Below, in pieces: positions 7,454 through 12,817 of a DNA stretch of 12,817 nucleotides; position 1 is the first letter of the stretch, and each line of letters starts with the position of its first letter. Origin of the DNA: Aquimarina sp. (GTDB lineage Bacteria > Bacteroidota > Bacteroidia > Flavobacteriales > Flavobacteriaceae). Position numbers and translations under genes: made by a program. The notes beneath the pieces are model-generated. The model did no database searches. It was not told the DNA's origin and was given only the letters and a program-made list of their open reading frames with translations. Where the stretch lies: assembly GCA_002697475.1 (NCBI GenBank), contig NZVW01000138.1:1-12817 (forward strand), given 5' to 3'.

Positions 7454-8950
7454 TTATTGATTTCGCCAGAAGAAAGGTGTCAAGAGAATAAGAACAGTAA
7501 AGAGTTCCAATCTTCCTATTAGCATTAAAAAGCTACACCACCATTTACCCAAATCCGGTAAAGCAGCAAAATTATTCACCGGGCTAAGTTTACCAAATGC
7601 AGGTCCTACATTACCTAATGAAGAAGCGGCTCCTCCCACTGCGGTTTCAAAATCCAAACCTAAAACGCCTAAAAACACAGAGCCAATTATAAAGGCTAAC
7701 ATATAGAGTACAAAGAACGCCAATATATTAAAAACTATTTCTTGAGGCACTGCCCTTTTATTATATCTAACCGGCAAAACGGCTCTGGGATGTAATGTTC
7801 GTTTAAACTCTAACAACCCATTTCTGATAGTAATAAGGTGTCTTACTACTTTCATCCCTCCTGCCGTAGATCCGGCTGAGCCTCCAAGAAACATAAGCCC
7901 AAAAAAGAAAACCGTTAAAAATGGGGTCCACATTGTAAAATCTGCAGACACAAAACCTGTAGTAGTCACAACTGCCAGTACCTGAAAGAGTGCATGCCTA
8001 AAAGCACTTTCAAATTCTCCCCATACCATTGGATGCTCCACAGACGATATTGAGACATCTGCTTCAAAATAAATAATCAACGTAGCAATTAAGGTAAAAA
8101 TGACAGTAAAAATACCGTATAACTTAAACTCTTCGTCTTTAATGATCTTCTGGACTTTTCCTTTGAAACCAAAGTAACTCAGGACAAAATTCATCCCGGC
8201 AAGAAACATAAATAAAATGATAATATATTGAATTACTGGCTTGTCATTCCAATACGCCACACTAGCATTCTTTGTAGAAAAACCGCCTGTTGAAAGTGTA
8301 CTTAAGGCGTGATTTATAGCATCAAAGAAACTCATCCCTGCTAGCTTTAGAAACAAGGTTTCAGCAGCTGTATATCCCACATAAATAAGCCATAATCTTT
8401 TTGCTGTATCCGTTATTCTAGGATGTAATTTATCTGCACTTGGACCGGGTGCCTCAGCTGCAAAAAGCTGCATCCCTCCAATTCCCAAAAGAGGTAATAT
8501 TGCCACAGCTAATACTATAATCCCCATACCTCCTATCCAGTGGGTTAGACTCCTCCAAAATAGAACTCCTTTAGGGATAATTTCTATATCCGTAAGAATG
8601 GATGATCCTGTCGTGGTATATCCGGACATTGTTTCAAAAAAAGCATCCGTAAACGAGGGTATGGAATCCGAAAATATATAGGGAAGTGTACCACTAAGCG
8701 ACATAAAAATCCATCCAAAGGTTACCACAATGTAACCCTCTCTCTTGTTAATTTCCTTTTTATGCTCTTTTGTAGCGTACATTAATACTATTCCTACAAA
8801 CATCGTGGCCAAAGAAGCCATCATAATGTCAATGGTCACACCATCCTTGTAGATAAAACTAATAATTGTAGCTAATAACATAAATCCTCCATTACATAGT
8901 AATAAAAGACCCATGATGTGCGAGATTATCTTGTAGTTAAGTCTAGTCAT
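7454..8950 (-). CDS. trkH: Trk-type potassium uptake channel subunit TrkH
   Basis: TrkH is the membrane pore of the Trk potassium uptake system, gated by cytoplasmic TrkA. The 498 residues contain the four quasi-repeats of a P-loop/membrane-helix fold with selectivity-filter segments TTTGSS (112-117), STGGF (220-224), TTTGF (329-333) and SSLGNVGP (443-450). The third repeat carries the glycine-rich intramembrane gate GGSAGSTAGGMKVVR (356-370), ending in the conserved basic residues. Several strongly hydrophobic helices are evident, such as at 12-34, 43-60, 136-157 and 408-430. Its ATG directly follows the trkA stop codon, so the pair is cotranscribed and probably translationally coupled. The length and intact filters indicate a working channel. 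Whether K+ or Na+ coupling dominates cannot be told. Confidence 0.95.
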   Translation of the reverse strand: MTRLNYKIISHIMGLLLLCNGGFMLLATIISFIYKDGVTIDIMMASLATMFVGIVLMYATKEHKKEINKREGYIVVTFGWIFMSLSGTLPYIFSDSIPSFTDAFFETMSGYTTTGSSILTDIEIIPKGVLFWRSLTHWIGGMGIIVLAVAILPLLGIGGMQLFAAEAPGPSADKLHPRITDTAKRLWLIYVGYTAAETLFLKLAGMSFFDAINHALSTLSTGGFSTKNASVAYWNDKPVIQYIIILFMFLAGMNFVLSYFGFKGKVQKIIKDEEFKLYGIFTVIFTLIATLIIYFEADVSISSVEHPMVWGEFESAFRHALFQVLAVVTTTGFVSADFTMWTPFLTVFFFGLMFLGGSAGSTAGGMKVVRHLITIRNGLLEFKRTLHPRAVLPVRYNKRAVPQEIVFNILAFFVLYMLAFIIGSVFLGVLGLDFETAVGGAASSLGNVGPAFGKLSPVNNFAALPDLGKWWCSFLMLIGRLELFTVLILLTPFFWRNQ

Positions 8951-10300
8951 TTATAAAAATAACTTTTCTATTTTTTTGATAGATTTTGGCAAACAGCAAA
9001 CCACAACCCGATCTCCTGCCTTAATATAAAAATTCCCTAAAGGAATCATCCCTTCTCCATCCCTGATTACTCCAGCTATAATAGCAGATCTTGGAAAATC
9101 TAAATCCTTTATCAGGTTATCACTTACCTCTGAGTTAGGCTTAACGATAAACTCCAATAACTCCGCATTCATATTATTAAGTTTTGTCATCGCTACAACC
9201 TCTCCTTTTCTTACAAATCTGAAAATATTATTGGCTGCTAAAAGTTTCTTGTTAATTAAGGTATCAATACCAATGGAGTGCGATAATTGAAAATAGTCCA
9301 TATTTTCAACCAAAGCTATCGTTTTTTTAACTCCTTTAGACTTAGCGACCAGACATGACATAATATTGGTTTCTGAGTTACCGGTAACGGCTATAAAAGC
9401 ATCCATATCATTAATCCCCTCTTCTTCAAGCAATTCAACATTACGTCCATCCCCATTGATTATCAAAGCATTAGGAAGATCATCTGCAAGATCAAAAGCC
9501 TTATCTTTATCTTTTTCTATCAGCTTAACCTTAAATTTGTGATTACAAAGATCACGTGCTGTTTTATAACCTATTTTACTTCCTCCCAGGATCATCACCC
9601 TTTTAATTTGTGCTTTTACCTTTCCGGTTAATTTCAGCAGTTCCTCTACTCCTCCTTTAGTGGTAACAAAGTAAACCTGATCACCTTCTTTAAATGTTGT
9701 ATCTCCTCTTGGAATAATGGTATATTGTGTTCCCGCACGTTGTATTGCGATAGGCATAAAATGTAATTCAGGGAAAATTTTAGCTGACTCCACTACTGAC
9801 TTACCAATAAACAACGCTTCATCAGATAGAGTCGTTCCTACCATTGTCAATAGACCTTCGTCAAACTCGTAACTATCATGAAATGCAGCCTGATTTAGTA
9901 ATAGTTCTATTTCATTAGCAGCAAGAGCTTCTGGAGAAATCAATTCATCTATCCCTAACTCATCAAATCGAATCTCATCTTTATTAGCTATAAATTCTGT
10001 ATTAGATATTCTGGCAATGGTTCGCTTTGTGCCTAATTGCTTTGCCAAAACACAAACTGCTATATTAGTAGTTTCACTAGCAGTCACACCTATAACCATA
10101 TCGGTATTTTCAATACGTGCATCTTTTAATATAGAGATTGATGTTGCATCTCCACGTATTACCCTAATATCCAAATGTGTGTCTGCATAATTAAGACACT
10201 CCTTATCTGTATCAATTAAAGTTATATCCTGCGACTCAAAAGAAAGTAACTTTGCCAAATGAAACCCTACTTCACCAGCTCCGGCTATTATGATTTTCAT
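8951..10300 (-). CDS. trkA: Trk system potassium transporter regulatory subunit TrkA
   Basis: TrkA is the cytoplasmic nucleotide-binding ring that gates TrkH. The 449 residues show two tandem RCK modules. The first has the Rossmann loop GAGEVG (7-12) with acidic D30 after the second strand and GDATS (50-54). The second has ILGGSKIG (237-244) with acidic E262 and NGDGRN (282-287). Each RCK_N domain is followed by an RCK_C domain, at about 145-225 and 375-449, with TFKEGDQVYFVT and YIKAGDRVVVC as their hallmark C-terminal strands. The second glycine loop departs from GxGxxG, so nucleotide preference may differ between halves. The gene is first in the trkA-trkH operon, behind a good promoter at 10335-10364, and diverges from ubiE. 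Confidence 0.95.
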   Translation of the reverse strand: MKIIIAGAGEVGFHLAKLLSFESQDITLIDTDKECLNYADTHLDIRVIRGDATSISILKDARIENTDMVIGVTASETTNIAVCVLAKQLGTKRTIARISNTEFIANKDEIRFDELGIDELISPEALAANEIELLLNQAAFHDSYEFDEGLLTMVGTTLSDEALFIGKSVVESAKIFPELHFMPIAIQRAGTQYTIIPRGDTTFKEGDQVYFVTTKGGVEELLKLTGKVKAQIKRVMILGGSKIGYKTARDLCNHKFKVKLIEKDKDKAFDLADDLPNALIINGDGRNVELLEEEGINDMDAFIAVTGNSETNIMSCLVAKSKGVKKTIALVENMDYFQLSHSIGIDTLINKKLLAANNIFRFVRKGEVVAMTKLNNMNAELLEFIVKPNSEVSDNLIKDLDFPRSAIIAGVIRDGEGMIPLGNFYIKAGDRVVVCCLPKSIKKIEKLFL

Positions 10301-10334
10301 TTGTTATTCCTATTGTTTTCCATGTATTCAATAT

Positions 10335-10364
10335 CAAATCTAACCTTAAAAATGCTGATCCCAA
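10335..10364 (-). promoter_or_regulatory. Bacteroidota-type promoter for trkA-trkH
   Basis: On the minus strand TTG (10362-10364) is followed after 19 bases by TAGATTTG (10335-10342), matching the Bacteroidota -33 TTG / -7 TAnnTTTG form. The expected start point is near 10328, giving a leader of roughly 28 bases before the trkA ATG. Another octamer, TATCTTTG at 10391-10398, also matches the -7 box but has no TTG at the proper distance. Confidence 0.65.
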
Positions 10365-10455
10365 GCATATATATTAGATATAAAAGAGTACAAAGATAAT
10401 GTAAATTAGATAACTACTGAAATTGGATTTATACTAACTTAATCACTTTCAATTC

Positions 10456-10484
10456 TTGGTATCCTGTTCAAAAATGTATATTTG
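10456..10484 (+). promoter_or_regulatory. Bacteroidota-type promoter for ubiE-porT
   Basis: TTG (10456-10458) is followed after 18 bases by TATATTTG (10477-10484), a perfect TAnnTTTG -7 box. A start point about five to seven bases further on would leave a leader of only about 10-13 bases before the ubiE ATG. This is back to back with the trkA promoter. Confidence 0.7.
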
Positions 10485-10501
10485 CCTAAAATTTCTAAAA
10501 G

Positions 10502-11233
10502 ATGTCTGATAAGATAACTCCATATAAAGACAACCAACGTTCTAAAAAAGAACAGGTAACAGAAATGTTCGATACAATTTCCGAAAACTATGATGGTCTT
10601 AATAGAGTTATATCTTTTGGTATAGATATTAAATGGCGCAAAAAGGTTGTAGCTATAGTAGGCAATATCCAACCAAATAAAATTTTAGATGTTGCAACTG
10701 GTACCGGCGATCTGGCCATCAGCTTATCTAAAACAGGGGCTGGAGAAATAATAGGTCTCGATATTTCAACAGGAATGTTAGAAATAGGAAAGCAAAAGAT
10801 TAAATCAAAGTTACTTTCTGATACCATTAAAATGGTAGTAGGTGATAGTGAAAACTTACCCTATCAAGACAATTATTTTGATGCTATTACTGTAGCCTTC
10901 GGGGTTAGAAATTTTGAAAATTTAGAAAAAGGTTTAGCCGAAATATACAGAGTTTTAAAACCAGGTGGCGTTTTCGTAGTTCTGGAAACTTCTATCCCCA
11001 CTAAGACACCCTACAAGCAAGGCTATAACTTTTATTCCAAGCGCATTTTACCATTGATAGGAAAAGTATTTTCAAAGGATAAATCTGCTTATACATACCT
11101 AAGTGAAAGTGCAGCTGCTTTTCCCTATGGAGAAGCTTTCAACAATATTTTGAAAAAAATCGGGTTTATAGATGTTGAGGATATGCCTCAAACTTTTGGA
11201 GTTGCTACAATCTATAAAGCCTCTAAAAAATAA
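10502..11233 (+). CDS. ubiE: Demethylmenaquinone methyltransferase (UbiE/MenG)
   Basis: The enzyme performs the SAM-dependent C-methylation of demethylmenaquinone, the last step of menaquinone synthesis; ubiquinone is not expected in this phylum. The 243 residues have the class I SAM-binding loop DVATGTGD (63-70), an acidic D87 at the end of the second strand (IIGLDIS), GDSENLPY (114-121), the family signature VAFGVRNF (131-138) and RVLKPGG (150-156). The N-terminal pattern VTEMFDTISENYDGLNRVISFGID is also typical. The start is set by the short leader behind a clear promoter. PorT follows after 15 bases in the same direction, so the two genes form an operon in which a quinone enzyme leads a secretion-system gene. 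Confidence 0.95.
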   Translation: MSDKITPYKDNQRSKKEQVTEMFDTISENYDGLNRVISFGIDIKWRKKVVAIVGNIQPNKILDVATGTGDLAISLSKTGAGEIIGLDISTGMLEIGKQKIKSKLLSDTIKMVVGDSENLPYQDNYFDAITVAFGVRNFENLEKGLAEIYRVLKPGGVFVVLETSIPTKTPYKQGYNFYSKRILPLIGKVFSKDKSAYTYLSESAAAFPYGEAFNNILKKIGFIDVEDMPQTFGVATIYKASKK

Positions 11234-11235
11234 GA

Positions 11236-11251
11236 AGAAGGATAAGTCTTG
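11236..11251 (+). promoter_or_regulatory. Shine-Dalgarno-like sequence and TTG start of porT
   Basis: AGAAGGA (11236-11242) lies six bases before TTG (11249-11251). An in-frame TAA overlaps this site at 11243-11245, so translation cannot begin further upstream, and no in-frame ATG occurs before the mature-protein region. GTG at 11267 is the only other early candidate. Purine-rich ribosome binding sites are uncommon in this phylum, so its presence at a non-ATG start supports the choice. Confidence 0.65.
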
Positions 11252-11995
11252 ATAAATACTAAGGAAGTGATAAAAAAAGTTTTTGTTGTATTATTAGTAG
11301 TCATTGGTGGACAACACGTTAATGCTCAATTATTTTCTAAAGAAAGAGTACAAAATTTACAGAATTTTGACAAACCCAGATTTAGCTGGGGTTATATTTT
11401 AGGATTTAATAGCTACGATTTTAACTTTGATTATAATAATGCTCCTGAAGGAGAGGAACCTTATCTGGATCAGGATATTCAGGTTAATTCATCCGTAGGT
11501 TTTAGTGTAGGTCTACTGGGTAATATGAGAATCAATGATTATTTCGATCTACGCCTGGAACCTATGGTAGCTTTTACACAGAGAGATTTAACGTTCTCTG
11601 GCCCTGATTTTATCGATCAATCAGAAACTTTTAGAGAGGTAAGATCCACGTATATCCATATACCTTTACTATTAAAAATTTCTACAAAACGTCTTAATAA
11701 CTTCAAACCATTTATAGTAGGTGGAGTTTCTACATCTATTAACTTATCCAGTAATGAAGACAATCCTGATGACAATTTTGCGGGGGAATTTAGGATGACA
11801 ACGAATACGAATTACTATGAAATTGGTTTTGGTGTTGACTTATACCTGTATTACTTTAAATTCACCCCGTCAATTAGAGGTGTATTTGCTATGAGTGACG
11901 AATTGGTAAGAGACAATGACCCTGCAAGTCCATGGACTGGAGGAATTGATAAAATGGCAACAAGAGGTGTATTTATCAATTTTACTTTTCAGTAA
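11249..11995 (+). CDS. porT: PorT/SprT-like outer-membrane beta-barrel protein, type IX secretion/gliding
   Basis: This is a 248-residue PorT-family protein. In Bacteroidota, PorT (SprT in gliding flavobacteria) is needed for the type IX secretion system and for gliding motility; family members are predicted outer-membrane barrels. Residues 1-26 form a signal peptide: basic KEVIKK, then VFVVLLVVIGG and a likely cut at VNA|Q27. The mature part begins with the family-like QNFDKPRFSWGYILGFNSYDF and continues with alternating-residue strands such as YFDLRLEPMVAF and THIPLL-type segments. It ends in RGVFINFTFQ, a terminal aromatic after a short strand as in outer-membrane proteins. Placement directly after ubiE agrees with what I recall of flavobacterial genomes. 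No other type IX gene is visible in the window. The TTG start is inferred from the in-frame stop upstream and the Shine-Dalgarno-like sequence. Confidence 0.85.
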   Translation: MINTKEVIKKVFVVLLVVIGGQHVNAQLFSKERVQNLQNFDKPRFSWGYILGFNSYDFNFDYNNAPEGEEPYLDQDIQVNSSVGFSVGLLGNMRINDYFDLRLEPMVAFTQRDLTFSGPDFIDQSETFREVRSTYIHIPLLLKISTKRLNNFKPFIVGGVSTSINLSSNEDNPDDNFAGEFRMTTNTNYYEIGFGVDLYLYYFKFTPSIRGVFAMSDELVRDNDPASPWTGGIDKMATRGVFINFTFQ

Positions 11996-12734
11996 AGAAA
12001 GAATCCCTTCTGAATTCATTTAACAAAATGGCTGTTGCCATAGCAACATTCAAGCTTTCAGTTTCTTGAAGATCACCAAATCTCGGAATGGAAATTCTTT
12101 TTTGAATCAATTTTTCGATTGGCACTGATATACCATTTGCTTCATTACCCATAACTAATATAGTATTACCAGATTCTTTTTTTTCAGAGTATACTACTTT
12201 CCCATCCATAAAAGCTCCGTAAATATGGTGGGATGATGAATGTTTTTTCAAATAATCCACTAAATCTGTGTAAACAACGTTTACTCTTGCCAACGAACCC
12301 ATAGTAGACTGAACTACTTTAGGATTAAAACAATCCACCGTTTGATCTGAACAAATTAAGGTTTCTATACCAAACCAATCACATAATCGGATGATCGTTC
12401 CCAGGTTTCCCGGATCTCTAACATCGTCTAAGGCTAAAATTAATCCGTTGTGACTAATATTTTCTTTTTCCGGAATAAAGAATAAGGCTAAAATTTTTTG
12501 TGGTGTTTTTAACTGAGTAATCTGCTTTAGCTCACTTTCCGAGACTAAAAAAAACTGACCTTTTTCAATATCAAAACTCTCTTCTTCAGTAGTATAAAGG
12601 CTATGCAATTGAAAACCCGCTCTTATAAACTCCTGGACAACCTTTAATCCTTCAGCAATAAACATATGATGTTGCTTTCGGTATTTTTTTTGATGTAAAG
12701 AATTTATTAGCTTTTTTTGGCTTTTGCTTACCAT
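11982..12734 (-). CDS. TrmH/SpoU-family RNA 2'-O-methyltransferase
   Basis: This SPOUT-class enzyme transfers a methyl group from SAM to a ribose 2'-OH of tRNA or rRNA. The 250 residues have an N-terminal substrate-binding part (about 1-90, like SpoU_sub_bind, with FIAEGLKVVQE) and the trefoil-knot domain. Motif 1 is DDVRDPGNLGTIIRLCDWFG with N110 and R116, motif 2 is VMGNEANGI (194-202), and motif 3 is SIPRFGDLQETESLNVAMA (215-233). All catalytic and knot residues are present, so the enzyme looks active. The exact RNA target is not determined by these motifs; rRNA is likely by analogy with RlmB-type relatives. Its 3' end overlaps the end of porT by 14 bases in convergent orientation. A minus-strand promoter candidate lies at 12788-12817. 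Confidence 0.92.
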   Translation of the reverse strand: MVSKSQKKLINSLHQKKYRKQHHMFIAEGLKVVQEFIRAGFQLHSLYTTEEESFDIEKGQFFLVSESELKQITQLKTPQKILALFFIPEKENISHNGLILALDDVRDPGNLGTIIRLCDWFGIETLICSDQTVDCFNPKVVQSTMGSLARVNVVYTDLVDYLKKHSSSHHIYGAFMDGKVVYSEKKESGNTILVMGNEANGISVPIEKLIQKRISIPRFGDLQETESLNVAMATAILLNEFRRDSFFTEK

Positions 12735-12752
12735 ACAAATAATGTATTTTTG
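12724..12752 (+). promoter_or_regulatory. Promoter for a plus-strand gene at the right edge
   Basis: TTG (12724-12726), inside the 5' end of the trmH-family gene, is followed after 18 bases by TATTTTTG (12745-12752), a full -33/-7 match. The predicted start point near 12758 lies about 14 bases before the TTG codon at 12772. This supports a gene leaving the window on the right. Confidence 0.6.
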
Positions 12753-12771
12753 AAACTATAAAGTATAGGGA

Positions 12772-12817
12772 TTGAAACAACTTTGCACAAAAATATTACT
12801 AATTACGGTAACCACAA
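12772..12817 (+). CDS. Start of an exported protein gene, cut by the window edge (tentative)
   Basis: From TTG at 12772 the frame reads MKQLCTKILLITVTT and is still open at the end of the window. A basic start followed by a hydrophobic stretch is what a signal peptide or lipoprotein leader looks like. A promoter match lies just upstream at 12724-12752. In flavobacterial genomes a surface-antigen/BamA-like gene might be expected in this place, but nothing visible here proves that. Only 15 codons can be seen, and no ATG start is present. Confidence 0.4.
   Translation, partial: MKQLCTKILLITVTT
12788..12817 (-). promoter_or_regulatory. Promoter candidate for the trmH-family gene
   Basis: On the minus strand TTG (12815-12817) and TATTTTTG (12788-12795) are separated by 19 bases. 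The start point would be near 12781, giving a leader of about 47 bases before the ATG at 12734. This box faces the plus-strand promoter at 12724-12752 and lies within the first codons of the tentative edge gene. Confidence 0.5.

Noticed and set aside
10439..10827. Minus-strand open frames over the start of ubiE
   Set aside because: They lie opposite a clear methyltransferase gene and its promoter and show no recognisable domain or start context.

Overview
The window reads as an ordinary stretch of chromosome from a member of the Bacteroidota, most likely the Flavobacteriaceae. The evidence is: AT-rich DNA (roughly one third G+C by eye); intergenic promoters of the Bacteroidota form TTG-N17-23-TAnnTTTG; AT-rich leaders with almost no Shine-Dalgarno sequences; a periplasmic-TPR sensor kinase of the Bacteroidota type; and a PorT/SprT-like gene of the type IX secretion/gliding machinery directly after ubiE. 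No rRNA, tRNA, IS element, integrase, phage gene or CRISPR array was seen.

Left part (1-3839): the 3' end of pruA (proline catabolism) enters from the left edge and closes at a strong hairpin. A roughly 540-base AT-rich gene-free stretch follows. Then comes a large orphan membrane histidine kinase with a signal peptide, eight back-to-back 40-residue TPR units, one membrane helix, a coiled coil and a complete HisKA/HATPase core.

Middle part (3871-7424): rsmG (16S rRNA m7G methyltransferase) faces the kinase gene. Divergent from rsmG is a membrane fatty acid desaturase preceded by a perfect 9-bp inverted repeat that ends three bases before its start codon. A PLP-dependent aspartate-type aminotransferase follows the desaturase closely and ends at a 13-bp-stem hairpin. 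A 90-residue protein of unknown function comes next.

Right part (7454-12817): trkA and trkH form a two-gene potassium-uptake operon on the minus strand, with the trkA stop abutting the trkH start. It has its own TTG-N19-TAGATTTG promoter. Divergently, ubiE (menaquinone methylation) and porT/sprT are transcribed from a TTG-N18-TATATTTG promoter. porT starts at a TTG codon behind a Shine-Dalgarno-like sequence. A TrmH/SpoU RNA methyltransferase converges on porT and overlaps it by 14 bases. At the right edge a plus-strand promoter and a signal-peptide-like reading frame suggest another envelope gene that runs out of the window.

The genes are mostly housekeeping: amino acid metabolism, lipid desaturation, K+ homeostasis, quinone synthesis, rRNA modification and secretion. 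I did not find a convincing new multi-gene system. The items most worth a second look are the orphan TPR kinase, the operator-like palindrome before the desaturase, the small unknown gene, and the compact opposed promoters at the right edge.
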